Made by a program: the position numbers and the translations under genes. DNA of 64,000 nucleotides, taken from assembly GCA_964384915.1 (NCBI GenBank), contig CAYLMA010000005.1:71184-135183 (forward strand), in the 5' to 3' direction. This document shows, in pieces, positions 45,330-55,785 of the stretch. This stretch comes from Sulfurimicrobium sp964384915 (lineage in GTDB: Bacteria; Pseudomonadota; Gammaproteobacteria; Burkholderiales; Sulfuricellaceae). A model generated the notes under the pieces. It saw nothing but the letters and a program-made list of their open reading frames with translations, made no database searches and was not told the origin of the DNA. Numbering within the stretch: the stretch's first letter is position 1; each line of letters opens with the position of its first letter.

Positions 45330-47210
45330 CTATGAGCCGGCCCTTGAGCAGTTGCCCTCCTTCAAAAACGGAGTCAGCGCCTCGGCGGACATGGGGCGGG
45401 AAATGAAATACCCCTGTCCCAGCGTACAACCGATTCCCTTTAACAAGGCGTACTGCGCTTCTTCCTCGATACCCTCCGCAACGGTAAGCATCTGGAGATT
45501 CCTCCCCAGCGCTTCGATGGTCATGACAATGGCTAGATCACGTTGGCTGGACTGAATTTCACGCACAAACGAAGCATCGATTTTCAGGCTGCTGATCGGT
45601 AATTGCTTGAGATACTCCAGGGATGAATAACCGGTACCAAAATCATCAATTGCAATGGAGACACCCATCTCGCGCAAACGCATCAATTTATTCAAAACTT
45701 TGTCAACATCCCCCATCAGGACACCTTCGGTGATCTCGATCTCCAGTTCTGAAGGGGGCATGTGCGTTTCTGCCAGCAGCTTTTCCAGCTGGCAGATGAA
45801 ATTATCGTCGCGGAACTGAATTGGCGAGACATTTACCGCCATTTTTAGCCGGATACCCTGATCAGACCAGACTCGCCACTGAGCACAGGCCTTGCGAAAC
45901 ACCAGTTCCCCAATGGCACGAATCAGGCCGGTTTCTTCGGCCACCGGAATAAACTGCAGAGGCGGAATCATGCCATTTTCCCGGCTATTCCAACGCAGCA
46001 GGGCTTCTACACACACCACACTGCCGCTTGTCAAATCGACCTGGGGTTGGTAGTGCAGGACAAATTCGTCTTTCTCCACCGCCAGCTTGAGGAGATGTTC
46101 AAGATGATAAAATTCGGACATGGCCTGCGCCAGATCCGCCGAGTAAAGCTGGATGTTGTTTTTGCCTTCGCGTTTGGCCTTGTACATAGCCGCATCGGCG
46201 TTCTTGAGCAGATCTTCCGGTGTTCTGCCATCTTGTGGAAAAATTGCAATGCCGACACTCCCGGTCACGGAAAAATCATGATCATTAACCGAAAACGGCT
46301 GATCCAGAAGTAACAAAAAACGGGAAGCGGTGTGAATCGGGTCCGCACCCTCCCCCAAAGATTCAACGATCACAAATTCATCGCCGCCAAAACGGGAAAC
46401 GAACAACCCTTCCGTCTCATCAAGACGACTGAACTGCTCCGCAATCTGGCGCAGCAACACATCCCCAACAGCATGGCCAAAAGTGTCGTTGATATATTTG
46501 AAGCGGTCCAGATCAAGAAACATTACCGCAAAATTTTCGTTGCCTTCACTCGCCCTCAAAATTCGCTCATCCAGGGCGGTCATCAACCATCTCCGGTTGG
46601 GCAAGGCGGTCAAATGATCATATTTGGCCGAGAATTCGATCTGCTGCTCGTATATCTTGCGCTGGGTGATATCCACATTAGTTGAGCGCACTCCGATGGT
46701 GAGGTCTTTCTCGTCCTGCACCGTACTGCACAGATGCTGGATCCAGCGTATCTGTCCATCCCGTGTCAGGATACGAAACTCAATTGTTTCCGGAATGCCT
46801 TCGCCATTGATGTTATGAATGTGCCCGCCCCAGACCTTCATGTCATGCGGATGAATCAGATGGCTCATGAAATTGGGTTGTTGATAGAAAACCGCCTGCT
46901 CATAACCGGTCAATTGCTTGCAGGCTGGAGAAACATATTCATATTCGCCACTGATTTTTCGGAAATAGGTAAATTCAAGGGCAAAATCCGCCAGTGCCGA
47001 AAACAGGCGATTGCGCTCCGCCAATCTCGCCCTCAGCACCTGCACACTGCCCACCAGCAGCCCCAGAACACAGCCCAGGGACAGGGGCACGATCACCTTT
47101 TGCGCATGAAATATTTTCTCGATAAAAACGGTCTGTATGGTGAAAAACACCATCACGATGGACACCGCCATGAGAACGGAATAGAAATAAATTCGTGTGG
47201 CCTGGTTCAT
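45330..47210 (-). CDS. PAS-GGDEF-EAL bifunctional c-di-GMP protein
   Basis: The product has 626 residues. Two membrane helices (about 7-28 and 40-60) are followed by a PAS domain (about 70-185) with a C-terminal extension, a GGDEF domain (about 195-350, SRFGGDEF) and an EAL domain (about 365-620). The EAL residues for metal and general base are all seen: EALLRW, VNVSPIQF, ELEITEG, DDFGTGYSS, LKIDASFV and AEGIEEEAQ. The GGDEF motif is intact, but the RxxD inhibition site is absent. It can therefore be expected to hydrolyse c-di-GMP and may also make it. Confidence 0.92.
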   Translation of the reverse strand: MNQATRIYFYSVLMAVSIVMVFFTIQTVFIEKIFHAQKVIVPLSLGCVLGLLVGSVQVLRARLAERNRLFSALADFALEFTYFRKISGEYEYVSPACKQLTGYEQAVFYQQPNFMSHLIHPHDMKVWGGHIHNINGEGIPETIEFRILTRDGQIRWIQHLCSTVQDEKDLTIGVRSTNVDITQRKIYEQQIEFSAKYDHLTALPNRRWLMTALDERILRASEGNENFAVMFLDLDRFKYINDTFGHAVGDVLLRQIAEQFSRLDETEGLFVSRFGGDEFVIVESLGEGADPIHTASRFLLLLDQPFSVNDHDFSVTGSVGIAIFPQDGRTPEDLLKNADAAMYKAKREGKNNIQLYSADLAQAMSEFYHLEHLLKLAVEKDEFVLHYQPQVDLTSGSVVCVEALLRWNSRENGMIPPLQFIPVAEETGLIRAIGELVFRKACAQWRVWSDQGIRLKMAVNVSPIQFRDDNFICQLEKLLAETHMPPSELEIEITEGVLMGDVDKVLNKLMRLREMGVSIAIDDFGTGYSSLEYLKQLPISSLKIDASFVREIQSSQRDLAIVMTIEALGRNLQMLTVAEGIEEEAQYALLKGIGCTLGQGYFISRPMSAEALTPFLKEGNCSRAGS

Positions 47211-47629
47211 ATCTCGCCCGTATCAATCACGCCAAGGGCGGTCAAATGTGGCAAGGAAATGTTGCACAAAAGCCCTGACCGCCATCGAGGCATCCTCACC
47301 ATGAGTTTTTATGTACGAAGACTATCATTCCAGGCGACTTAAGAACAAGTATTCAGATCGATGAATGGTCCGACACCATGATGAATTCTATAAGATTTCC
47401 TATAACTGGCAGAATGTAATGAATTTAACGACTTACATAAAATGCAATCGGCACATTTACGATCAACATAACAATATTGATCCGAATATGATTTTTAGTT
47501 GCCGCCTCAGCATTAAGGGTATTGATAACGATCAATCTGACTCACAATACTCCCGGGCGCTCGTTGCCATCCGGACGTAACAGGTTTAATGTAATTCGAA
47601 CCATTCCAAAACCAGTTTCGGGGGTCATC
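47211..47629. other. AT-rich divergent intergenic region between the c-di-GMP gene and nifJ
   Basis: This 419-bp stretch separates divergent genes and is much richer in A and T than its neighbours, especially 47340-47540. It contains a perfect FNR-type box at 47522-47535. A second dyad, GATCAA-N10-TTGATC, is at 47461-47482; it also holds a half-matching FNR box (TTGAT-CCGA-ATATG) at 47477-47490. A -10-like TTTAAT (47585-47590) lies 39 bp before the nifJ ATG. A 71-codon open frame (47365-47580) has no ribosome-binding site and looks random. Confidence 0.7.
47522..47535. promoter_or_regulatory. FNR/ANR-type binding site upstream of nifJ
   Basis: TTGATAACGATCAA is an exact match to the FNR consensus TTGAT-N4-ATCAA. 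Its centre is 101 bp before the nifJ ATG. If transcription starts a few bases after the TTTAAT element (47585-47590), the site would be near -70, a position used by FNR as an upstream activator. Anaerobic induction of nifJ is the obvious reading. The divergent PAS-GGDEF-EAL gene could share it. Confidence 0.75.
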
Positions 47630-50600
47630 ATGTTACACGGCACTACGGTCACGCTTGACGGCAACGAAGCCGCCGCCTATATCGCACACCTCACCAACGA
47701 AGTCATCGCCATCTACCCGATCACCCCCTCCTCGCCGATGGGCGAGTATTCCGATGCCTGGAGTGCGATGGGGCAAAAAAACCTGTGGGGCACAGTGCCC
47801 GAGGTGATCGAGCTACAGAGCGAAGCGGGCGCGGCAGGCACCATCCACGGCGCCCTGCAGACCGGGGCGCTGGCGACCACCTTCACCGCCTCGCAGGGCC
47901 TGCTGCTGATGATCCCCAACATGTACAAGATCGCCGGGGAACTCACCCCCTTCGTGATGCACGTCGCGGCGCGCTCGCTGGCGGCACAAGGGCTGTCCAT
48001 TTTCGGCGATCACAGCGACGTGATGGCGGCGCGCGCCACCGGCTTCGCCTTCCTGAGTTCCAATTCGGTGCAGGAAGCGCAGGATATGGCGCTGATCGCG
48101 CAGGCCGCCACGCTGGAAGCGCGCATACCGATCCTGCACTTCTTTGATGGTTTCCGTACCTCGCACGAGGTGGCAAAAATCGAGCAGGTGCCGCTTGAAA
48201 CCGTGCGCGAGATGATTTCCGACGAACTGGTGCAGGCCCATCGCACCCGCGCGCTCTCGCCAGAACACCCGGTGGTGCGCGGCACTTCGCAGAACCCGGA
48301 CGTGTACTTCCAGGCGCGCGAAACGGTCAATCCCTACTACGACCTCATGCCGGGCATCGTGCAATACGAAATGGACAAATTCGCCCAACTCACCGGGCGT
48401 CATTACAAGCTGTTTGAATATGTCGGCGCGCCCGATGCGGAGCGCATCATCATACTCATGGGCTCCGGCGCCGAAGCCGTGGAAGAAACCGTGCATCACC
48501 TCACCGCGCGCGGCGAGAAGGTGGGCATGGTCAAGGTGCGCCTGTACCGCCCCCTGGACCCCTCGCGCATGATCGACGTGCTGCCCGCCAGCGTCCGGAA
48601 AATTGCCGTGCTCGACCGTTGCAAGGAGCCGGGCGCGGATGGCGAACCGCTCTACAAGGATGTGCTGACCGCCCTGGTGGAGCATGGCGACGACGACGGC
48701 CATTTCTCGGCCCTGCCACTCGTGGTAGGTGGCCGCTACGGCCTGTCTTCCAAGGAATTCACGCCGGGCATGATCAAGAGCGTTTTCGATGAGTTGAGCA
48801 AAGACAAGCCCAAGAACCATTTCACCGTTGGCATCATCGACGACATCACCCACACCAGCCTGCCGTGGGACGCGAATTATCGCGTCGATGCCGCGGAAGG
48901 CGTGATGCGCTGCATGTTTTACGGCCTGGGCAGTGACGGCACGGTATCGGCCAACAAGAACACCATCAAGATCATGGGCGAGGAAACCGAGCTCTACGGC
49001 CAGGGCTATTTCGTCTATGACTCGAAAAAAGCCGGGGCGATGACCACCTCGCACCTGCGTTTCTCCCCCCAGCCCATCCATTCCAGCTATCTGGTTGGCA
49101 CCAACGAAGCCAATTTCATCGCTTGCCACCAGCCGGTGTTTCTGGAGCGTATCGAGATGCTGGAAAACGCCGCCGAGGGCGCGGTTTTTCTGGTCAACTC
49201 ACCCGCACCGGCGGATAAGGTATGGGGCACGCTGCCGCGCAAGATGCAGCAACAGATCATTAAAAAGAAACTGCGCTTCTACACCATCGACGCCTATGCC
49301 GTAGCCCGTGCAACCGGCATGGGCACGCGCATCAACACCATCATGCAGGCCTGCTTCTTCGCCATTTCCGGCGTCCTGCCCCAGGATGTGGCGATTGAAA
49401 AAATCAAGACCGCCGCGGAAAAAACCTATGGCAAAAAGGGGCGCGCCATTGTCGAAGCCAACTGGAAGGCCATCGACGAGACCGTGGCGAACCTGCATCA
49501 GGTCCAGGTGCCCAGCGAGGCCAGCAGCAGTTTCGAAATGGAAGACCACATTCCAGCCAATGCCTCAGAATTCGTGCGCCGCGTCAGTGGCGAAATCATG
49601 GTCGGGCGCGGCGATCTGATTCCGGTATCGCTGCTGCCCGTCGACGGCACCTGGCCAACCGGCACCGCGCACTACGACAAACGCAATCTGGCCCAGGAAA
49701 TCCCGGTATGGGATGCCGAACTGTGCATCTACTGCGGCAAATGTCCCTTCGTCTGCCCCCACACCGCGATCCGCTCCAAGGTCTTCCCGGCCGAACTGGC
49801 CAAGGACGCCCCGCCCACCTTCAAGCACATCCAGATCAAGGGCAAGGAGTTCGAGGAGGGCATGCACGTCAGCTACCAGGTTGCACCCGAGGACTGCACC
49901 GGCTGCGGGCTGTGCGTGGACATCTGCCCTGCCGTGAGCAAGACCGACGGCCACAAGGCGCTGGAAATGCGCCCACAGGCACCTTTGCGCGTGCCGGAAC
50001 GGGAGAACTTCGATTTCTTCCTCAAGCTGCCCGAGTTCGACCGCACCAAGCTGCGTACCTCCACCATCAAGGGCGCCATGGTGATGCAGCCTTTGTTCGA
50101 GTTCCCCACCGCCTGCGTTGGATGCGGCGAGACGCCCTACATCCGCCTCGCCAGCCAGTTGTTCGGCGACAGGATGATCGTCGCCAACGCCACCGGCTGC
50201 TCCTCCATCTACGGCGGCAACCTGCCCACCACGCCCTACAGCAAGAACAGCGATGGGCGCGGACCGGCGTGGAGCAACTCGCTGTTCGAGGACAATGCCG
50301 AATTCGGCCTGGGCTTCCGCGTCAGTATCGACAAGCACGCCGAATACGCGCGCGAACTGCTGGAGAAAATGCAGGATCAGGTCGGAGCGGAACTCGCCGG
50401 CACCATCATCGGCGCGGACCAGTCCAGCGAGGCAGGCATCCAGCAGCAGCGGGAGCGAGTGGCACAGCTCACAGCCAAGCTCAAGGCGATCGATTCCGCC
50501 GATGCGCGCAACCTCGCCAGCGTGGCGGAAAACCTGGTGAAGAAAAGCGTGTGGATCATCGGCGGTGACGGCTGGGCCTACGACATCGGCTTTGGCGGCG

Positions 50601-51235
50601 TCGATCACGTGCTCGCCTCGGGCCGCAACGTCAACATTCTGGTGCTCGACACCGAGGTCTATTCCAATACCGGCGGCCAGGCCAGCAAGGCCACGCCGCA
50701 CGGCGCCACGGCAAAGTTCGCGGCCAACGGTAAACCCACCGGCAAGAAGGATCTGGCGCAGATCGCCATGAGCTACGGCCATGTCTATGTTGCCCATGTT
50801 GCCTACGGCGCCAAGGATATCCACACCCTGAAAACCTTCCTCGAAGCGGAATCTTATGATGGCCCCTCGCTCATCATTGCCTACAGCCCGTGCGGCGAGC
50901 ATGGCTACGACATGAGCCATCAGCATCAGCAGCAGGAACTGGCGGTCAACTCCGGCCACTGGCCGCTGTTCCGCTACGACCCGAGGCGCGAGGAGGAAGG
51001 CAAGAACCCGCTGGTACTGGACTCACAAAAACCATCCGTCCCCTTCCTCGATCTGATCAAGAGCGAATCGCGCTTCCGCGGCTTGCTGAAACAGGTTGAA
51101 GACGAAGGCGAAGGTATAATGGACGCCTATCAGGCCGAGATCGAGCAGCGCTTCAAGCTCTATCAGCACATGGCCGATGAAGGCTTCAACCCGAAAGACC
51201 CCAAAGCTGCAGAAAAGGCCAAGAAAAATGATTGA
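47630..51235 (+). CDS. nifJ: Pyruvate:ferredoxin (flavodoxin) oxidoreductase
   Basis: The 1201-residue single-chain enzyme oxidises pyruvate to acetyl-CoA and CO2 with reduction of ferredoxin or flavodoxin. It has the N-terminal pyruvate/TPP part (NEVIAIYPITPSSPMGEY), two 4Fe-4S motifs (CIYCGKCPFVCP and CTGCGLCVDICP), the TPP-binding domain (GCGETPYIRLASQLFGD) and GDGWAYDIGFGG. The start was set at MLHGTTVTLDGNEA, behind GGGGTCATC; the frame opens 36 codons earlier across the FNR site and must not be coding there. It overlaps slyX by 8 bp. Confidence 0.96.
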   Translation: MLHGTTVTLDGNEAAAYIAHLTNEVIAIYPITPSSPMGEYSDAWSAMGQKNLWGTVPEVIELQSEAGAAGTIHGALQTGALATTFTASQGLLLMIPNMYKIAGELTPFVMHVAARSLAAQGLSIFGDHSDVMAARATGFAFLSSNSVQEAQDMALIAQAATLEARIPILHFFDGFRTSHEVAKIEQVPLETVREMISDELVQAHRTRALSPEHPVVRGTSQNPDVYFQARETVNPYYDLMPGIVQYEMDKFAQLTGRHYKLFEYVGAPDAERIIILMGSGAEAVEETVHHLTARGEKVGMVKVRLYRPLDPSRMIDVLPASVRKIAVLDRCKEPGADGEPLYKDVLTALVEHGDDDGHFSALPLVVGGRYGLSSKEFTPGMIKSVFDELSKDKPKNHFTVGIIDDITHTSLPWDANYRVDAAEGVMRCMFYGLGSDGTVSANKNTIKIMGEETELYGQGYFVYDSKKAGAMTTSHLRFSPQPIHSSYLVGTNEANFIACHQPVFLERIEMLENAAEGAVFLVNSPAPADKVWGTLPRKMQQQIIKKKLRFYTIDAYAVARATGMGTRINTIMQACFFAISGVLPQDVAIEKIKTAAEKTYGKKGRAIVEANWKAIDETVANLHQVQVPSEASSSFEMEDHIPANASEFVRRVSGEIMVGRGDLIPVSLLPVDGTWPTGTAHYDKRNLAQEIPVWDAELCIYCGKCPFVCPHTAIRSKVFPAELAKDAPPTFKHIQIKGKEFEEGMHVSYQVAPEDCTGCGLCVDICPAVSKTDGHKALEMRPQAPLRVPERENFDFFLKLPEFDRTKLRTSTIKGAMVMQPLFEFPTACVGCGETPYIRLASQLFGDRMIVANATGCSSIYGGNLPTTPYSKNSDGRGPAWSNSLFEDNAEFGLGFRVSIDKHAEYARELLEKMQDQVGAELAGTIIGADQSSEAGIQQQRERVAQLTAKLKAIDSADARNLASVAENLVKKSVWIIGGDGWAYDIGFGGVDHVLASGRNVNILVLDTEVYSNTGGQASKATPHGATAKFAANGKPTGKKDLAQIAMSYGHVYVAHVAYGAKDIHTLKTFLEAESYDGPSLIIAYSPCGEHGYDMSHQHQQQELAVNSGHWPLFRYDPRREEEGKNPLVLDSQKPSVPFLDLIKSESRFRGLLKQVEDEGEGIMDAYQAEIEQRFKLYQHMADEGFNPKDPKAAEKAKKND

Positions 51236-51434
51236 GGAGCGGCTGATCGAGATCGAAAGCAAAATCAGCTATCAGGAAGACACCATCCAGGAATTGAACA
51301 AGGTGGTATATCAGCAGCAGAAGCAGATAGACCGGCTGGAGGCGATCTGCTCATCGCTGATCAATCACGTTCGGGACATCTCCGATGCCATGGCGGAGAA
51401 CAGTGTCGCAAACGAAAAGCCACCTCACTATTAG
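51228..51434 (+). CDS. slyX: SlyX family protein
   Basis: The 68-residue product is almost entirely one coiled coil (MIEERLIEIESKISYQED to the RLEAICSS stretch) and ends in PPHY, the usual SlyX end. The function of SlyX is unknown. The start overlaps the nifJ stop by 8 bp, with GAAAAAGGCC-type purine sequence upstream in nifJ. An upstream extension in the same frame lies wholly within nifJ and was rejected. The gene is followed 10 bp later by the cupin gene. Confidence 0.9.
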   Translation: MIEERLIEIESKISYQEDTIQELNKVVYQQQKQIDRLEAICSSLINHVRDISDAMAENSVANEKPPHY

Positions 51435-51444
51435 GAACACGCAT

Positions 51445-51906
51445 TTGAAGCAACTCACGGATTCGATGCTGGACGAACTGAGCCGGCAGGCGCGGAACTC
51501 GCCGCGACGGCGCGCCAACCACAACTTGCATGAAGATTTGAGCGACCCGATCCAGCGCCTGGCGATTGCCATGGAGCCGGACACCCGCGTTCTCCCTCAC
51601 CGTCATCCACATACCTGGGAACTGCTGCATCCCCTGCGTGGCCGCTTTGTTATCCTCTATTTCGATGAAACTGGCATGGTCATTGACCGGGCTGAGCTGG
51701 GCAAGGATGGTCAAATGATCGAGAACCCGGCAGGAATGTGGCATGCCGTCCTGTCACTGGATGCAGGCGGCATCATTTTCGAGGTCAAGCACGGCCCATA
51801 CAAGCCCCTGGAAGAAGTAGATATCATGCAGCCTCTTCTGGATAGTGCAGCCCTGAATGACTGGTATCTCGCCGCATCCATTGGCGACCGGCTTCCTTGC
51901 GCATAG
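51445..51906 (+). CDS. WbuC-family cupin-fold metalloprotein
   Basis: The product has 153 residues from a TTG start preceded by TAGGAACACG. The metal-binding motif HRHPHTWELLHPLRG and the downstream WHAVLSLDAGG stretch match cupins of the WbuC type. Homologues in O-antigen clusters have no proven activity. The alternative start at 51385 would lie inside slyX, and the alternative ATG at 51466 would drop conserved residues. It sits in the nifJ-slyX-cupin-ettA series. Confidence 0.8.
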   Translation: MKQLTDSMLDELSRQARNSPRRRANHNLHEDLSDPIQRLAIAMEPDTRVLPHRHPHTWELLHPLRGRFVILYFDETGMVIDRAELGKDGQMIENPAGMWHAVLSLDAGGIIFEVKHGPYKPLEEVDIMQPLLDSAALNDWYLAASIGDRLPCA

Positions 51907-51949
51907 AATTCACCATTTTTTTCCTTCTTTAACTGACAAAACACATACC

Positions 51950-53614
<1,665 letters not shown>

Positions 53615-53636
53615 GAAAAATCAAGGATAGGATTTG

Positions 53637-54039
53637 ATGCAGGCCAGCTTACTGAAACGCATAAGCTGGGCGCTTGTCGTCCTGATTGTTGTGCTTGGCT
53701 TGGCCGGAACGCTGGGGCTGAATTTCGCCGCAAAATACCTCAAGGGCAAGGTAGAGCAAGCTCTGGGGCCGGAAAGCAAGGTGGGTGAAATTATTATTGG
53801 CTGGTCCGCCATCGAGATCCGCATTATTCGTATCCACTCGCCTCAAGGCTGGCCATCGCAAGATACGCTGCACGCGGAAAATATCGTCATCGAGCCCAAT
53901 CTGCGCGGATTGTTTTCTGCATGTCAAAATCAGCGATCGCGGAGGCTCTTGGAGTCAGCATAGAGGGGCTTGCCAATGGCATTGGCGGTGCCACCCAGGG
54001 CGTAGGCAGCGCCATTGGACGACTGTTAGGCAATTAATC
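53637..54039 (+). pseudogene. Internally deleted AsmA-like/DUF748 membrane protein gene
   Basis: The first 95 codons encode an N-terminal membrane helix (VLIVVLGLAGTLGLNF) and the start of an AsmA/DUF748-type domain (VGEIIIGWSAIEIRIIRI to NIVIEPNLRGLFSA). The frame then breaks near 53925 and a nonsense tail stops at 53961-53963. From about 53945 a different frame encodes EALGVSIEGLANGIGG to RLLGN-stop, a Gly/Ala amphipathic C-terminus typical of the same family. A full gene would be several hundred codons longer, so a large internal deletion plus frame change is the simplest reading. A sequencing error alone would not restore it. Confidence 0.6.
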
Positions 54040-54054
54040 ACGGCAGGCCGAATC

Positions 54055-54088
54055 AATAGTTGACTATTTTCATAAACTATTATTTAAT
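54055..54088 (+). promoter_or_regulatory. Strong predicted promoter of the ankyrin gene with overlapping dyad
   Basis: TTGACT (54060-54065) and TTTAAT (54083-54088) are exactly 17 bp apart, each matching 5 of 6 consensus bases. An inverted repeat, AATAGTT (54055-54061) and AACTATT (54075-54081), overlaps the -35 and the spacer, which is the usual position of a repressor site. Confidence 0.65.
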
Positions 54089-54120
54089 TGAGCAATCAAA
54101 CAAAACTCTGTGGAGAAATG

Positions 54121-54693
54121 ATGTCTGTTGAAATCCTGCAAGCCATTGCTGCTGGCGATGTAAATCAAACCCAAGCACTGCTGAGCAGCGGTGTCGATTG
54201 TGAAACCCGTAACGAGGCAGGCGCAACGCTGCTTATGCAGGCTGCTGCAGCCGGCAACCTTGCCATGGTACAGACCTTGATTGAAGCTGGCGCAGACGTT
54301 AATGCTAAAGATGAACTAGGCTGGACCGCACTGATGAAATCCTGTTTCAACGATGAAGTTGATCATGGTTTCCCGGAAGTAGCTCAGGCTCTGATTGACG
54401 CGGGCGCCGACATCGAAGCCCAGATTGTATATGGCACCCGCCCCCTGATGCTGGCAGCTGGTCGCGGTGAAGCCGGTGTTGTTGATGTCCTGCTCAAGGC
54501 AGGCGCAGACGTGCTGGCGACTAACGAAGGCGGTCGCACTGCGTTGATGATGGTGAAGGAAAAGTTCTATGTAGAAGTCATCAATCAACTGCACGAAGCT
54601 GAAATGGCAGTCAAGGGAGAAGGCCCCAGCTGCGGCACCAAGCACCCGCCCGGCGCCAATGTTGTCACTTTTCTCAAGCAGCCGGGTCACTAA
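54121..54693 (+). CDS. Ankyrin-repeat protein
   Basis: The 190-residue product has about four ankyrin repeats, recognisable by TLLMQAAAAGNLAMVQTLIEAGADV and later GTRPLMLAAGRGEAGVVDVLL, in the order A/G-x-TxLMxAA. There is no signal peptide, so it should be cytoplasmic. Ankyrin repeats mediate protein contacts; the partner is unknown. GGAG lies 5 bases before the chosen ATG, and an adjacent ATG at 54118 is also possible. It ends 6 bp from the convergent coiled-coil gene. Confidence 0.85.
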   Translation: MSVEILQAIAAGDVNQTQALLSSGVDCETRNEAGATLLMQAAAAGNLAMVQTLIEAGADVNAKDELGWTALMKSCFNDEVDHGFPEVAQALIDAGADIEAQIVYGTRPLMLAAGRGEAGVVDVLLKAGADVLATNEGGRTALMMVKEKFYVEVINQLHEAEMAVKGEGPSCGTKHPPGANVVTFLKQPGH

Positions 54694-54699
54694 AGACCC

Positions 54700-55059
54700 T
54701 CAATCCTTGCCGTACTTAAGCTTGAGCCGCTTCACTTCTTCACTGTAGCGGCTCTGGTAAATACTTGATCTCAGATTGGGGTCGGCAAAATCGTGCTGCT
54801 GCTGGTTGGGGCAGATTTCAACCTCCCTGACCATGGATTCCACCAAGGTCTTCAGCGCATGGCAAGCGGCCTCCCGCTGCACAACGATATCGACCAGTTG
54901 ATCAATGGTGCTGTCAAGTTCTGCAATTTGTTGCTCTGCTTCCTCTTTTCTCGCCTGAAGCAGCACCAACTGGGCTCTCAGCTCATGCACCATATGGCGG
55001 TAGTCCTCAACGGATTCCTCCACACCATACATGCCAGAAACATCTGAAGATCTGACCAT
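54700..55059 (-). CDS. Hypothetical coiled-coil protein
   Basis: I do not recognise this 119-residue product. It is soluble and mostly helical, with a long predicted coiled coil (about 18-80, EDYRHMVHELRAQLVLLQAR and EEAEQQIAELDSTIDQLV). It has two Cys (Cys65, Cys82) and a charged C-terminus. AAAGG stands 6 bases before the ATG. It is convergent with the ankyrin gene and divergent from the exported protein at 55144. Confidence 0.65.
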   Translation of the reverse strand: MVRSSDVSGMYGVEESVEDYRHMVHELRAQLVLLQARKEEAEQQIAELDSTIDQLVDIVVQREAACHALKTLVESMVREVEICPNQQQHDFADPNLRSSIYQSRYSEEVKRLKLKYGKD

Positions 55060-55143
55060 GAATGCCTTTCGACTTGGTTGCTGTGAGCTATAGGGTCTTG
55101 TATATTAGCACCAAATTTTGCTCTGGCGCGCAAGCGGAACCTC

Positions 55144-55785
55144 ATGAAATCGGCTTTTCTCCTCCTTGCAGCCCTGCTGCTTACAACTTCATCCTCCATG
55201 GCAGGCAACTGGCATACGCTGCAAAGCAATCCTCAAATGCTGCTGGAAGCAGATGACCCCCAAATGGAAGCAGATGAAGACAACAACCAGGACAAGACCC
55301 GTAAGAAGGATAAAAAACTGAAAGTCTGGGTAAAGAGCACTTATTCGCTCCCCGAGCAGGCAAGGCCAGGCGATTTCTTTTATGCCTCTTCCAAATCACT
55401 GTTCGTAATTAACTGCACCAAACGCAGCCATAGGCTGCTGCGTAAAATTTATTACACTGCAGATGGTCAGGAAAGCAAATCCGTGCGCTACGGTGAGGAA
55501 GAAAAGAACGCAGCCATCGTTCCCGATTCAACGGAAGAACGAATTTTCGATTTTGCCTGTGCATTCAAGCAGGCAAAAGCAGACAACACAATACCCAAGC
55601 GCGTACAGCCAAAATCTGCAGTGACATCAGGAAAACCAAGCGCCACAAATAAAACCGCGCAGCCCGGCAAAACACCGCAACCACCCGAGACCAAGGCTGC
55701 GCCAAAAGAAAAAACCCCGGCACCGCCGGACAAATCCGCGCCAACCAAGTCCAAGGGCAGCTCTGCGGCAAAGCCTACACGTTAA
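55144..55785 (+). CDS. Exported protein with surface-adhesin E-like domain
   Basis: The product has 213 residues. A signal peptide (about 1-20, ending SMA before GNWHTL) is followed by a domain with a VWVKSTYS strand, an INCTKRSHRLL cysteine and a FDFACAFKQ cysteine, the pattern of the adhesin-E fold. These two cysteines probably form a disulfide. A low-complexity Pro/Lys/Ala/Thr tail (about 150-213) follows. Its role is not known; periplasmic or surface location is expected. The stop is directly adjacent to the convergent gluQRS stop. Confidence 0.6.
   Translation: MKSAFLLLAALLLTTSSSMAGNWHTLQSNPQMLLEADDPQMEADEDNNQDKTRKKDKKLKVWVKSTYSLPEQARPGDFFYASSKSLFVINCTKRSHRLLRKIYYTADGQESKSVRYGEEEKNAAIVPDSTEERIFDFACAFKQAKADNTIPKRVQPKSAVTSGKPSATNKTAQPGKTPQPPETKAAPKEKTPAPPDKSAPTKSKGSSAAKPTR

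Noticed and set aside
47365..47580. 71-codon open frame in the nifJ upstream region
   Set aside because: AT-rich stretch, no ribosome-binding site, covers the FNR site and no similarity seen.
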